Counted from the stretch's first letter, positions 1 through 9,185 are shown. The stretch: DNA of 64,000 nt from JBBSDP01 sp038240605 (GCA_038240605.1 JBBSDP010000007.1:56061-120060), one strand, 5' to 3'. The notes: generated by a model not told the origin, from the letters alone. Made by a program: numbers and translations.

Positions 1-1
1 T

Positions 2-247
2 CAGAAGCCGGTTGGCGCGAGCGAAGTGCAGTGCCGCCGATGCAATCGGGTGGCACGCCAGCTTCCGTCACCCCCGTTCAGCAACACGCAGGGCCGTGAG
101 ATTTTCGAGAAGGTCTGCGCCGACTGCTGGCGCGAATGGATCGGCATGGGGACGAAACTGATCAACGAGCTGCGACTTCCGCTGAGCGACCCCAAGGCGC
201 AGAAGATCTTCGACCAGAACATGGTCGAATTCCTCAACCTGCGATAG
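2..247 (+). CDS. YggX-like Fe(2+)-trafficking protein (possibly 5'-partial)
   Basis: This short protein resembles the YggX family, small cytoplasmic proteins linked to iron handling and protection of iron-sulfur proteins from oxidation. The recognisable part is the second half: an EIFEKV segment, then a CWREW segment, then MGTKLINE, and a C-terminal MVEFLNL, in the same order and spacing as the family core. The frame is open to the left edge of the window, so the gene may begin outside it. If it begins inside, a GTG at position 26 would give a 73-residue product, a little shorter than the usual 80-90. The N-terminal CRRC stretch differs from typical members. Family assignment is fairly sure; the start is not. 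Confidence 0.7.
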   Translation, partial: QKPVGASEVQCRRCNRVARQLPSPPFSNTQGREIFEKVCADCWREWIGMGTKLINELRLPLSDPKAQKIFDQNMVEFLNLR

Positions 248-294
248 TCGGAAAAATCTCAGTCGGCCGCACCCACTCGCGCGCAGCTCGCGGG

Positions 295-1329
295 TTACTT
301 GCTCGCGCCGACCGTCCAGGTCTCATCCCCGGTGATCAATTTCTGCATGTCGCCCGGGCCATCTTTGGCGATCGCCTGTTCCAGTTGCGACCGCACCAGG
401 TCGGTATACCGAACCTGTTCGACGGCGCGGAAGACGCCCAGCGGCTCAGGGAACTCGGGGTGACGGAGACGGCTCAGGAGGAACGCGAGGCTCGGCTCCG
501 GCGTCTTCTCGTCGTGGATCAACAGGTCGTCCGGCTTCACCATGCGCGTCTCGACGACCTCCGGCGTGCAGCCATTGAGGCGGATGCCCTTGGAGCCGTC
601 CTTACCGAAAATCAGCGGCTTGCCGTGCTCGAGATAGAGGGTCGTCTCGCTTCGGGTCGTCTTGTCGGTCGCGTAGTTGTAAGCGCCGTCATTGAAGATA
701 TTGCAGTTCTGGTAGATTTCGACGAACGCGGTGCCAACGTGGGCGGCGGCGCGCTCCAGCACGTATTCCAGGTGCTTGATGTCCACGTCGATCGCACGGG
801 CGGCAAACGACGCCTCGGCGCCGATCGCCACGCTGATGGGGCGGATCGGATACTCCGGGGATCCCATCGGGCTGCTCTTGGTCTTCTTCCCCTTCTCGCT
901 GGTCGGCGAGTACTGGCCCTTGGTCAGCCCGTAGATCCGATTGTTGAAGAGCAGGATCTTGAGGTCAACGTTACGGCGGATGACGTGCATCAGGTGATTA
1001 CCGCCGATGCTCAGTCCGTCGCCGTCGCCCGTCACCATCCAGATGTTCAGTTCAGGGCGAGCCAGCTTCAAGCCGGTCGCGAAGGTCGGGGCGCGGCCGT
1101 GGATCGAGTGGAAGCCGTACGTGTTCATGTAGTACGGGAAGCGACTCGAGCAGCCGATACCGGAGATAAAGACCGTCTTGCTTCGGTCCATCCCGAGCTT
1201 GGCGCAGACCTTCTTCATCTGGGCGAGGATCGAGTAATCCCCGCAACCCGGGCACCAGCGAACGTCCTGGTCCGATCCGTAGTCGGCGGGCTTCAGAAGC
1301 GAGAGCGGTTGAATGGGAGCGATGCTCAT
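295..1329 (-). CDS. korB: 2-oxoacid:ferredoxin oxidoreductase, beta subunit
   Basis: This is the thiamine-diphosphate-binding subunit of a 2-oxoglutarate-type ferredoxin oxidoreductase, which converts a 2-oxoacid plus CoA to acyl-CoA, CO2 and reduced ferredoxin in the cytoplasm. From the upstream GTG at 1368, the cysteines expected to bind the [4Fe-4S] cluster lie in WCPGCGDY (about 39-42), GIGC (about 73) and YQNCNIF (about 222). The ThDP/Mg motif GDGDGLSIGGNH lies near 114-125. I prefer the ATG at 1329 because homologues begin about 25 residues before the CPGC motif. It lies just downstream of korA on the same strand, so the two are probably cotranscribed. The substrate (2-oxoglutarate versus pyruvate) is inferred from the two-subunit architecture. 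Confidence 0.92.
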   Translation of the reverse strand: MSIAPIQPLSLLKPADYGSDQDVRWCPGCGDYSILAQMKKVCAKLGMDRSKTVFISGIGCSSRFPYYMNTYGFHSIHGRAPTFATGLKLARPELNIWMVTGDGDGLSIGGNHLMHVIRRNVDLKILLFNNRIYGLTKGQYSPTSEKGKKTKSSPMGSPEYPIRPISVAIGAEASFAARAIDVDIKHLEYVLERAAAHVGTAFVEIYQNCNIFNDGAYNYATDKTTRSETTLYLEHGKPLIFGKDGSKGIRLNGCTPEVVETRMVKPDDLLIHDEKTPEPSLAFLLSRLRHPEFPEPLGVFRAVEQVRYTDLVRSQLEQAIAKDGPGDMQKLITGDETWTVGASK

Positions 1330-1403
1330 GTTGTTCTCAATTACGGTCGCTGACAGATCGCGGTTCACGGGTTACCCCGATGCGCGCACGCGGGGAGCGG
1401 CCT

Positions 1404-3371
1404 TCAACCGCTGCCTTCGTCGGGATTATCCGCCATCACGGTTTCGGTCGGAACGTTGACCTCTTCGGACCCCGCCTCGCCGGCCACAAGACGATAGACG
1501 GCCTCTTTGATTTCATGGATGGTGAAGGGCTGGCCGGTCACCTTGTTCAGCCCTTTGGCATCCACGAGGAAATGGGCGCGGAGGAGCAGGCGGAGCTGGC
1601 CGAGGTTCATCTCCGGCACGAGCACGCGGCCGAACCGTTTCATCATCGCGGGAAGCCCCAACGGCAGCGGGTTGAGGTAGCGCAGGTGGCAGGCCGACAC
1701 GCGCAGCCCTTCGGCTCGCAGGTCAAGCGTGGCCGCCTTGATCGCGCCGAATGTGCTGCCCCAGCCGACGATCAACACGTCTCCCTTGTCCGGGCCGGTG
1801 CAGATCAGGTCCGGACCAACAGCGCGTATGCCGGCGATCTTGTCGGCACGCAGGTGAACCATCGTTTCGTGATTCAACGGCTCATAGTTGACCATGCCGG
1901 TCACGTCCTGCTTCTCCAGCCCGCCGATGCGATGCTCGAGGCCGGGCGTGCCAGGGATCGCCCAGGGGCGGACGAGGTTCTCGTCGCGCTTGTAGGGCAT
2001 GTAACCGCGCGGGTCGTTGGGTTCGGTCGGGTGGCGAATCACGATCTTCGCGAGCTTGGTCACGTCGGGGATCATCCACGGCTCGGCGCCGTTGGCGATG
2101 TACCCGTCGCTCAGGAACATGACGGGCGTCATGTACTTCACGGCGATCGTGAACGCCTCAATGACGGCCGCGAAGCAATCCGACGGCGACGCCGCCGCGA
2201 TCACCGGGATCGGGCACTCGCCGTTGCGGCCATAAAGGACTTGAAGCAGGTCGGCCTGCTCGGTCTTGGTGGGGAGCCCGGTGCTCGGGCCGCCGCGCTG
2301 CACGTCGATGATGACGACGGGAAGCTCGGTCATCACCGCCAGACCAATCGCCTCACTCTTGAGCGCGACGCCCGGTCCGCTGGTGCCAGTGCATCCAAGG
2401 GCGCCGCCGAACGAAGCGCCGATGGCGGCGCCGATCGCGGCGATCTCGTCTTCCGCCTGAAAAGTCACCACGCCAAAATTCTTTTCCGCCGACAGGTAAT
2501 GCAGGATGTCGCTGGCCGGCGTGATCGGATAGCTACAGTAGACCAATTCTTTTCCGGCAAGGTGCGCGGCGGTGATCATGCCGATCGCGGTCGCTTCGTT
2601 GCCGGTGATCTTGCGGTAGCGGCCCGGCGTGAGCTGGGCCTTGGGGACTTGGTACTTCTCGGCAAACAGCTCCGTGGTCTCACCGAAATGGTATCCCGCC
2701 TTGAGCACCAGCGTGTTGGCCATCGCCACCGCCGGCTTCTTCGCGAACTTCTGGTTGATGTGATTGAGCGTCGGCTCGATCGGCCGCCCATAGAGCCAAT
2801 AGCAAAGGCCCAGGGCAAACATGTTCTTGCAGCGGTCCAGGTCCTTGGTGCCCAGGCCGGTTTCCTTGGCGGCGGCGACGTTCAGCTTGTCGATCGGGAC
2901 CTTGATGAGCCGGTACCCTTTCAGGCTGCCGTCCTCAAGCGGGTTGGTCTCGTACCCCGCCTTTTTCAAGTCGCCGGGGGCGAAGGAGTCGCTGTTGACG
3001 ATAACGATGCCTCCGCTCTTTACTGACTTGACGTTGGTCCGCAGCGCCGCCGGGTTCATCACCACCAGGGCATCGACCTGGTCGCCCGGCGTAAAGATAT
3101 CCGTGCTGGAAAAATGGATCTGGTACCCGCTGACACCCGCGAGCGTGCCGGCGGGGGCGCGAATCTCCGCGGGAAAGTCCGGGAGCGTGCTGATGTCGTT
3201 GCCAAGCAGCGCGGAGGTATCGGTGAACTGCGTGCCGGCAAGCTGCATCCCGTCGCCGCTGTCCCCGGCAAATCGGATCGTCACCGATGGCAGAGTTTGA
3301 GTTGGTTTGGCGTCGGCGACGTTACTCACCCCTGGCGGTTGTGCCGCGGTCGGTTCCGTCGAAAGGCTCAT
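1404..3371 (-). CDS. korA: 2-oxoacid:ferredoxin oxidoreductase, fused gamma-alpha subunit
   Basis: This 655-residue protein combines the gamma domain (about residues 28-215, starting at RFAGDSGDGMQLAG) with the pyrimidine-binding alpha domain (from about 255, with GNEATAIG and SYPITPASDI). This is the usual arrangement of the large subunit of two-subunit KorAB enzymes. It partners with the ThDP-binding beta subunit encoded about 75 bases downstream (35 bases if the longer beta start is used). Length is normal for the family. The upstream 135 bases separate it from a divergently transcribed HicB-like gene, so its promoter should lie between 3372 and 3506. The long reading frames antisense to it are shadows of its codon bias. 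Confidence 0.93.
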   Translation of the reverse strand: MSLSTEPTAAQPPGVSNVADAKPTQTLPSVTIRFAGDSGDGMQLAGTQFTDTSALLGNDISTLPDFPAEIRAPAGTLAGVSGYQIHFSSTDIFTPGDQVDALVVMNPAALRTNVKSVKSGGIVIVNSDSFAPGDLKKAGYETNPLEDGSLKGYRLIKVPIDKLNVAAAKETGLGTKDLDRCKNMFALGLCYWLYGRPIEPTLNHINQKFAKKPAVAMANTLVLKAGYHFGETTELFAEKYQVPKAQLTPGRYRKITGNEATAIGMITAAHLAGKELVYCSYPITPASDILHYLSAEKNFGVVTFQAEDEIAAIGAAIGASFGGALGCTGTSGPGVALKSEAIGLAVMTELPVVIIDVQRGGPSTGLPTKTEQADLLQVLYGRNGECPIPVIAAASPSDCFAAVIEAFTIAVKYMTPVMFLSDGYIANGAEPWMIPDVTKLAKIVIRHPTEPNDPRGYMPYKRDENLVRPWAIPGTPGLEHRIGGLEKQDVTGMVNYEPLNHETMVHLRADKIAGIRAVGPDLICTGPDKGDVLIVGWGSTFGAIKAATLDLRAEGLRVSACHLRYLNPLPLGLPAMMKRFGRVLVPEMNLGQLRLLLRAHFLVDAKGLNKVTGQPFTIHEIKEAVYRLVAGEAGSEEVNVPTETVMADNPDEGSG

Positions 3372-3527
3372 GGATGTCAGGTCCTCTGATTGCCCGGAAG
3401 ATGGTTTACTATCGGCCGTGGCCCACGGAAACGAATAGCACGGGGTGCGGATAATAACAATACGCTGCCCTCCCCCAGAGGTTTAACTTGACGCCGTCCT
3501 GTCAAGTTGGGCAAAATGGTGCGTACT

Positions 3528-3782
3528 ATGAAGCAGCGCTACCACACGATCATTAAACCGGAAGACAACGGATCGTTCGTGGGGTGGGTTGAAGAAATCC
3601 CTGGAACGATCACGCTTGGCCGTTCGCTGGATGAATGCCGGCAAAACCTCCGCGACTCGCTACAGCTCATGGTGGCTACACACCGTGAGGAGGCGCGCGT
3701 CGGTCTTAGCGCCGAATGCATCCAGGAATCGATCGAGATCGACGTGAACGATCTGCCCGTCACCCATCAGCCGCACGCCTGA
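3528..3782 (+). CDS. HicB-family antitoxin-like protein, no HicA partner
   Basis: The 84-residue product has the HicB partial RNase-H-like fold signature: an N-terminal KQRYHTIIKPEDNGSFVGWVEE strand region, then an acidic glycine turn and the helix SLDECRQNLRDSLQLM. HicB proteins normally neutralise the mRNA interferase HicA and repress their own operon. No hicA reading frame is adjacent: the gene is followed 25 bases later by the 3' end of a convergent TPR gene. It is therefore an orphan antitoxin or a stand-alone HicB-like protein. A TTGACG box at 3488-3493 and a CAAAAT box 18 bases later could be the promoter; this would favour the ATG at 3528 over upstream in-frame starts at 3507 and 3516. 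Confidence 0.75.
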   Translation: MKQRYHTIIKPEDNGSFVGWVEEIPGTITLGRSLDECRQNLRDSLQLMVATHREEARVGLSAECIQESIEIDVNDLPVTHQPHA

Positions 3783-3807
3783 AGGCCAGCGCCGTCCGGG
3801 TTTTCAC

Positions 3808-5172
3808 TTACGGCGCCGCCACGTCTTCCCGCGCCGCCGCCGCTGGCCGTGTATCCGGCGCACGCGCCGCGGCCACCGGCATGCCGTCGGCGTCGATGAT
3901 CTTCTGGATCCCCGTATAGCGCGCCACCGGCAATTGCTGTTGCACGGCCTTGGCATCACGGCGAAGCCGTTCCAGTTCCGACTGTCGCGCCGCCCGTTCC
4001 GACTGCAACGCCGCCACATCGCGGCGCAGATCGTAAAACCGCGCCGGGTACGGAAGGCGAACGACCCGACCTTCGGCATCGGTCGTAAGGGATTGCTGGT
4101 CGATCAGGTTCATTTCCTGCTGGTCGTCGCGGATGCGTCGATCGATGCCGACGATGCTCGCCTGCACGGAGTCGTAATCGCGCGACATCTGATCGAGCTT
4201 GTCCTTGATCTGGCGCTCCTGCTCCTGGAGCTTGGCGTACTGGGCCTCGGTGACCCACGTTGCGCCCCAGCGGATCATCCCCCGCTCGGCCATTCGTTTC
4301 TGAAGATCATCATCCTGCTCCTTGAAATGGCGGACGACCTTTTTCACCACCGCCGACTTGCGTTCGGCCTCGGGTAGCGCGGCAAGCGCCTCGGCGACGT
4401 TGTCCAGAATCTCACGGCTGCCGGGGGCGGCGATCATCGCGCGATCGTAGTTCGCCAGCGCTGCGACCGGCGCATTTTGCCGGTAGAGGATCACGCCGAG
4501 GTTATTGAGCGTCGGTGCGTGGTCGGCAGCGACGGCCGCCACCTGTTCGAACGACTTCCGCGAAGCGGGTAGTTGCTCCTGGCGATATTGAAGCACGCCG
4601 CGCAGGTAGAGCAGGGAGATGTTCGTGGGATTGTCCGCCAGCGCGCCGTCGAGCACGGTGCCGGCTTCCTTCATGCGCCCCTGCTTGATCGTCTGCCGCA
4701 ACCGGGCCGCGACGTTCAACGATTTTTCCTGAAGCCCGTCGCGTTCATCGGTGGTCAACCATTTACCGCCGACCTTCACCAGCCCCCTGGCCTGGCGGTC
4801 TTTCCACATCTGCACGTCCGTTTCGGCATCTTTCGCTGCCGGCGTGCCCGCGTTCTGGGTGATGAAGGAGGAATACCGCTCGAGGATCTTCCTGATGTCG
4901 TCGAGGTTCTCCGTCGCGCGTCGCAGCGATGAGAGCCGTGACGTTGACGCGTCAGGCCCGCCTTGCGGCCGAACCTCGATCGAGCCGACCTTGTCCGACG
5001 TGATCATCGTCACCGTACCGCTGGCTTCGGTGACGCGATAGCCGTCTTCGGTCTTCTTGATCTCCCCTTCCAGCCGAGTGCCATCCTTGAGGTGAACGAT
5101 GTCCCCCAGGCTGGGGAGCGTGAGGAACGTCAGCAACGCGAGGAACGATCCGGACAGCCGTAGGCTTTTCAT
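3808..5172 (-). CDS. Secreted TPR-repeat protein with coiled coil
   Basis: I do not recognise a named family. The ATG at 5172 gives 454 residues beginning with a clear signal peptide (KSLRLSGSFLALLTFLTLPSLG). A small beta-rich segment typical of exported proteins follows (IVHLKDGTRLEGEIKKTEDG and ITSDKVGSIEV), resembling the short domain found ahead of TPR units in planctomycete secreted proteins. The middle (about 190-290) has TPR-like helices, including NNLGVILYRQNAPVAALANYDRA. Residues 315-430 are charged and likely coiled coil, and the tail is Ala/Pro-rich. A protein-scaffold role outside the cytoplasm is inferred. The gene stands alone, tail to tail with the HicB-like gene. Confidence 0.75.
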   Translation of the reverse strand: MKSLRLSGSFLALLTFLTLPSLGDIVHLKDGTRLEGEIKKTEDGYRVTEASGTVTMITSDKVGSIEVRPQGGPDASTSRLSSLRRATENLDDIRKILERYSSFITQNAGTPAAKDAETDVQMWKDRQARGLVKVGGKWLTTDERDGLQEKSLNVAARLRQTIKQGRMKEAGTVLDGALADNPTNISLLYLRGVLQYRQEQLPASRKSFEQVAAVAADHAPTLNNLGVILYRQNAPVAALANYDRAMIAAPGSREILDNVAEALAALPEAERKSAVVKKVVRHFKEQDDDLQKRMAERGMIRWGATWVTEAQYAKLQEQERQIKDKLDQMSRDYDSVQASIVGIDRRIRDDQQEMNLIDQQSLTTDAEGRVVRLPYPARFYDLRRDVAALQSERAARQSELERLRRDAKAVQQQLPVARYTGIQKIIDADGMPVAAARAPDTRPAAAAREDVAAP

Positions 5173-5313
5173 CCTGGACTCCCGCAAGATGCCGGCGGCG
5201 AGGCCCCCGCCGGAACGACGCGATGATACAGCTAAGACAAGTGTATCCTAGCACCGTTTGACAGACTATTCGTTTCCCCCGTGTTTCCCCTGAGCCGAAC
5301 GGCCAGATCAGCC

Positions 5314-6705
5314 TCATTCGGTCGAGGCGTTGGTAGCCGGCTCGATGACATCTTTCACCCAGACGGTCTTTACGTTCGTAAACTCCCGGATCCCGATCGA
5401 TGCCAGCTCCCGGCCATAACCGCTCTGCTTGATACCGCCAAACGGCAGACGCGGGTCTGACTTGACCATGCCATTGATGAAAACGGTCCCACATTCCAGC
5501 CGGCCGGCGAGCCGTTCCGCGACGGCCGAATCCCCGGTCCACACGCTGGCGCCCAATCCATAGACCGTCTGGTTCGCCAGGCAAACTGCTTCGTCGATGT
5601 CCGATGCGCGAATCATGGCTGCGACAGGTCCGAACGTTTCTTCGTCAAACGCCGGCATCCCCGGCCGCACTTCGGCCAGCAACGTCGGAGCATAAAAGAA
5701 TCCCTTGCCAGGCAGGATCTGGCCGCGGGTCAGAAGGCGGGCGCCGGCATCCAGCGATGCGCTGACTTGCCGCGCGAGATTTTCAAGCAGATCACGGCGT
5801 GCGAGGGGTCCGATTTCCGTCTGGCGGTCGCGCGGGTCTCCCACGCGCAGCGCGGCCATCGCTCTGGAAAATTCATTTTCGAAACGTGGATTGTCACCGA
5901 CAACGATGAATCGCTTGGCGGCGATGCAGCTCTGACCGGAGTTCACACACCGCGCCGCAACCGCGGCCCGGGCGGTGGCAACAGGGTCGGCATCCGGAAG
6001 AACGATGAACGGATCGGAGCCGCCTAACTCCAGGACTGATTTCTTCAGCGCCCGTCCCGCCTGCGCACCGACCGCAGCGCCGGCCCGTCCGCTGCCGGTC
6101 AACGTCACCCCCTTGACCACCGATTCGTTGATGAGCCCTTCGACGGCCGAGGCATCGACGAGGAGCGACGTAAACGTCCCAACCGGAAACCCTGCATCGT
6201 GGAAGACGTGCTCAATCGCCAGCGAGCACCCTGAAACATTGGGTGCATGTTTCAGGATGCCGACGTTGCCGGCCATGAGGTTCGGCGCGGCAAATCGGAA
6301 GACCTGCCAGAACGGAAAGTTCCACGGCATGATCGCCAGGATCGCCCCGAGCGGCTCATAGCGGATGTAGCTGCGCGAGGCATCGGTCTTCACCGGTTCG
6401 TCCGCCAGAAACCGAGCGGCGTGGTCAGCGAAGAAGTCGCAGGCGGCGGCACACTTGTCCACCTCCGCTTCGGCCTGCGTTATCGGCTTGCCCATCTCGC
6501 GCGTCATCAGCGCCGCGTGACCGCTTCGCTTTTCGCGCAGGATCATCCCGGCGCGGCGCATCAGCCGTGCACGTTCTTCGAAAGGCGTGCCACGCCACGC
6601 GGGCGCGATTTCCTCTGCATGCGCGAGCAGCTCACATACCTCCTTTGGCGTGTGTTCCTGGAACTCAGCGAATGACTCGCCCGTGGTCGGGTCGATTGAG
6701 CGCAT
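5314..6705 (-). CDS. NAD(P)-dependent aldehyde dehydrogenase, succinate-semialdehyde type
   Basis: An ALDH-superfamily enzyme that oxidises an aldehyde to its acid in the cytoplasm. Visible hallmarks are the PWNFPFWQVFRFAAPNL cofactor region, VTLTGSGRAGAAVG, the catalytic glutamate in LELGGSDPF, the catalytic cysteine in NSGQSCIAAKRF, and FGGIKQSGYGRE near the C-terminus. The motif set and roughly 460-residue length best fit the succinate-semialdehyde dehydrogenase (Sad/GabD) group, but the substrate is inferred. I chose the ATG at 6705 because a purine-rich AGGGGG lies 8 bases upstream; the upstream in-frame residues look untranslated. It precedes the yceH-like gene's 3' end by design of strand only: yceH ends 61 bases before it and both read leftward. 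Confidence 0.88.
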   Translation of the reverse strand: MRSIDPTTGESFAEFQEHTPKEVCELLAHAEEIAPAWRGTPFEERARLMRRAGMILREKRSGHAALMTREMGKPITQAEAEVDKCAAACDFFADHAARFLADEPVKTDASRSYIRYEPLGAILAIMPWNFPFWQVFRFAAPNLMAGNVGILKHAPNVSGCSLAIEHVFHDAGFPVGTFTSLLVDASAVEGLINESVVKGVTLTGSGRAGAAVGAQAGRALKKSVLELGGSDPFIVLPDADPVATARAAVAARCVNSGQSCIAAKRFIVVGDNPRFENEFSRAMAALRVGDPRDRQTEIGPLARRDLLENLARQVSASLDAGARLLTRGQILPGKGFFYAPTLLAEVRPGMPAFDEETFGPVAAMIRASDIDEAVCLANQTVYGLGASVWTGDSAVAERLAGRLECGTVFINGMVKSDPRLPFGGIKQSGYGRELASIGIREFTNVKTVWVKDVIEPATNASTE

Positions 6706-6766
6706 GATCATCGCCCCCTGTATGGAGCTCCAAGGCGGGCCGCTTTGAGTGAACGATCCCACGCGA

Positions 6767-7426
6767 CTATTTCAGCGGATCAGGTTCTCCGACCGCCGTG
6801 GCTAACTGCCGGATCGCTTCCTTGAGGCGGACGACTTCAGCTTCCAGCCGTTCGATGCGCTCGGCTGCGTTTGACGTGGCCGGTCGTGGCGCTGCGGCAA
6901 CGGCATTAGTCGGCGCATCCACGATGGGATGCAGCTCGGGACAAAGCAACTGCACGAATCGCTCCGCCCGGCTTCCCGGCGCCGGCGGCAACTCGCGAAC
7001 AAACGGCTCGTCGCGCGTTGCCAGCGCATTCAGCAATCCCTTCGTCACTTCCAGTGATTCCAACGGCTGCATCCGCGACGCCCGGCCGCGCAACTCCCCC
7101 AATGTCTGCGGACCGCGCAGGAGAAGCTCCGCCAAGAGCGCCAACTCCGTCGGCCGCACGTGAAGCGTTTCACCTGCGGTATGGCGATATTTGTTGACCC
7201 GGCTCCCTGCAGAATCAACCCGCACCACGAGGCCTTTGGAGCGCAGCGCCTCCAGCGCCTCGAAGACCGGATTTTCTTCCAGCATCGTGACCGGATCCCG
7301 ATTGTTCTTCTGATTGGCGCCGTTCACCACCGCGTTGAGCGAAAGCGGATACTGCTCCGGCGTGGTGAAGGCCTTCTCGATCAGGACGCCCAGGGCACGA
7401 CTTTCATCGGGGGTGAGATTGACCAT
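6767..7426 (-). CDS. YceH family (DUF480) protein
   Basis: This 219-residue protein matches the YceH/DUF480 family, predicted to fold as two winged-helix domains. Family features are the start NLTPDESRALGVLIEKAFTTP, the NAVVNGANQKNNRDPV segment and the second domain from about residue 90 (LALLAELLLRGPQTLGELRGRA). The C-terminus has a short coiled coil (about 185-215, ERIERLEAEVVRLKEAI), also usual in the family. Biochemical function is unknown; a nucleic-acid or regulatory role is only an inference from the fold. It lies directly upstream of the aldehyde dehydrogenase on the same strand. Confidence 0.9.
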   Translation of the reverse strand: MVNLTPDESRALGVLIEKAFTTPEQYPLSLNAVVNGANQKNNRDPVTMLEENPVFEALEALRSKGLVVRVDSAGSRVNKYRHTAGETLHVRPTELALLAELLLRGPQTLGELRGRASRMQPLESLEVTKGLLNALATRDEPFVRELPPAPGSRAERFVQLLCPELHPIVDAPTNAVAAAPRPATSNAAERIERLEAEVVRLKEAIRQLATAVGEPDPLK

Positions 7427-7869
7427 GAACGTTAGTGTGCGTTTTAGACCTAACGGACATCAAGGCTCAAGCCACTGTCCGTCGTCTATGAATCGGCTAA
7501 CCGCGTCAAGGACCCATAACTCGATACGCGTCTTTCGTGCCGCGTCGCGTGCAGCGCGAGTCGCTGCGCGATAGTGGGAAATTCTCCACTCACTTGGCGG
7601 AGAGTTCAGGCTTAGCTGGCTGCATCTCTTCTGCGGGCAATTCGACAATTGAAGTCGAAGGCGATTGGGGCTCCAGACGGAACTCCACGATTGGCCAGAA
7701 GCGAATTCCCAGCCGGCCAAAATCAGAACCAATTGCCCCAGGATGCGGATTCCCTCGGTCCATAGTGCGATTCCAGACGAACTCCGTCCGAAGGAAAACA
7801 TGGAGCGTTGGATGGCATTCATAAGCCCCGGAAACATGCGTCGGAAGACATCGGCCGCGATTCGTGGCG
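7427..7869. other. Gene-poor gap between yceH-like gene and carA
   Basis: This 443-base stretch separates two minus-strand genes and has no recognisable gene. Both strands contain overlapping short open frames with ordinary codon use. The most protein-like is a 57-codon minus-strand frame at 7590-7763, listed separately. A minus-strand frame ending at 7460 also reads as a plausible peptide at its C-terminal end (RIELWVLDAVSRFIDDG), but it has no convincing start of its own. No tRNA, clear terminator or repeat was seen. Confidence 0.5.
7590..7763 (-). CDS. Possible small protein (57 aa), unknown
   Basis: This minus-strand frame starts at an ATG at 7763 and encodes MDRGNPHPGAIGSDFG..., continuing with RFWPIVEFRLEPQSP and ending PAKPELSAK. 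The frame stays open about 100 bases upstream with protein-like composition (EFVWNRTMDRGNPHP), so a longer product with a missed start or an eroded 5' end is possible. The composition, with aromatic residues followed by a Pro/Glu tail, looks more coding than the competing frames. There is no homology I recognise and no obvious ribosome binding site. Treat as a candidate only. Confidence 0.3.
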   Translation of the reverse strand: MDRGNPHPGAIGSDFGRLGIRFWPIVEFRLEPQSPSTSIVELPAEEMQPAKPELSAK

Positions 7870-9057
7870 CTATTCCGGCTGTTCCCGCAGCGCCTGCAAC
7901 TCCGTCAACCGTTTAGGTGTCGGCGGCTTTTTCGTCTTCATCATTTCCATGAACGCGTCGAACAAGTATGCCGCATCGTGCGGGCCGGGGCTGGCTTCGG
8001 GGTGATACTGTACGCAGAAGAGGGGCAGGTCCCGGTGGCGGAAACCCTCGACGGTGCCGTCATTGAGATTGATGTGCGTCACCACGCCGCCCTTGGATTC
8101 CAGTGACTTCTGATCGACGGCGAAGCCGTGGTTCTGGCTGGTGATTTCCACGCGACCGGTGTCCAGGTTCTTGACCGGCTGGTTTCCGCCGCGGTGGCCG
8201 AACTTCAGCTTAAATGTCGTTGCCCCGAGTGCCCGCCCGAGCAACTGATGCCCCAGGCAGATGCCGAAGATGGGCACCTTTCCCAGCGCACCCTGGATGG
8301 GCGTGACGGCGTAGTCGAGGGCCGCCGGATCTCCCGGGCCATTGCTCACGAAGAGGCCGTCGGGGCGATGCCGGAAAATCTCGGCAGTGCTGGTATCAGG
8401 CGGGAGAACCGTGACCTTCACGCCCCGCTCGGTGAGATGTCGCAGGATGTTATGCTTGGCGCCGCAGTCGAGCGCGACGACGTGCAGGCCGTCACCCCGC
8501 TCGACGCGCCCCAGCCGCCAGTCCCCCTGGTCCTGGTCCCACTGGTACGGCTCGGACGGCATGACCTCCTTCACCCAGTCGGCGCCGGCCATGCCAGCCG
8601 CTTTGCGCGCCTGGTCCACCAGTGCCGCATCGTCCGGCACGTTTTCCGCGGTGCAGAGGATGCCGCGCATCGCCCCGCCGATTCGCAGGCGACGCGTCAG
8701 CGCGCGCGTGTCGATCCCTTCGATGCCCGGAATCTGGTTCTGGACCAGGTAGGCCTCGAGGCTCATGTCCGCGCGCCAGTTGGAATAGGCTGGCGCCAGC
8801 TCGCGCACGACGAAGCCGGCAACGTGCGGCTGACGGCTCTCCATGTCCTGGCGGTTGATCCCGTAGTTCCCGATCAGCGGGTAGGTCATCGTGACGATCT
8901 GCCCCTTGTACGAAGGGTCCGTCAGGATCTCCTGGTACCCGGTCATCGAGGTATTGAAGACGACTTCTCCTTCGACGGTCCCCCGGTGACCGAACGACTC
9001 CCCCGTGAACACCGTTCCATCTTCCAGGGCGAGTTTCGCGACGCGGACATTGCTCAT
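7870..9057 (-). CDS. carA: Carbamoyl-phosphate synthase small subunit
   Basis: This is the glutamine amidotransferase subunit that hydrolyses glutamine and channels ammonia to the large subunit (CarB) to make carbamoyl phosphate for pyrimidine and arginine synthesis. The N-terminal CPSase small-chain domain covers about residues 1-150 (LEDGTVFTGESFG, MTGYQEILTDPSY). The class-I amidotransferase domain follows, with the nucleophile Cys267 in GICLGHQL and the His352/Glu354 pair in QYHPEASPG, counted from the ATG at 9057. An in-frame ATG at 9066 is less likely. carB is not in the window. Length is normal. Confidence 0.96.
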   Translation of the reverse strand: MSNVRVAKLALEDGTVFTGESFGHRGTVEGEVVFNTSMTGYQEILTDPSYKGQIVTMTYPLIGNYGINRQDMESRQPHVAGFVVRELAPAYSNWRADMSLEAYLVQNQIPGIEGIDTRALTRRLRIGGAMRGILCTAENVPDDAALVDQARKAAGMAGADWVKEVMPSEPYQWDQDQGDWRLGRVERGDGLHVVALDCGAKHNILRHLTERGVKVTVLPPDTSTAEIFRHRPDGLFVSNGPGDPAALDYAVTPIQGALGKVPIFGICLGHQLLGRALGATTFKLKFGHRGGNQPVKNLDTGRVEITSQNHGFAVDQKSLESKGGVVTHINLNDGTVEGFRHRDLPLFCVQYHPEASPGPHDAAYLFDAFMEMMKTKKPPTPKRLTELQALREQPE

Positions 9058-9185
9058 GGAAGGCACTATAGGCCAGACGGAAGTTTGCGCGAAGCAGGCG
9101 CGGCGAGTCCATCATGACAGGACTACATCCAGATCCGGTTTTTTGGGTTGTGCCCACTTGAAATTGAATTGAGTACAATGAAACC

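Noticed and set aside
1380..3026. Long plus-strand open frame (548 codons) opposite korA
   Set aside because: It is His/Arg/Gly/Val-rich, has no family match, and lies fully antisense to a certain korA gene. It is a codon-bias shadow in high-GC DNA.
7460..7837. 125-codon minus-strand open frame in the yceH-carA gap
   Set aside because: Only its last 40 residues look protein-like, and it overlaps the more plausible 57-codon frame; no start signal was found.
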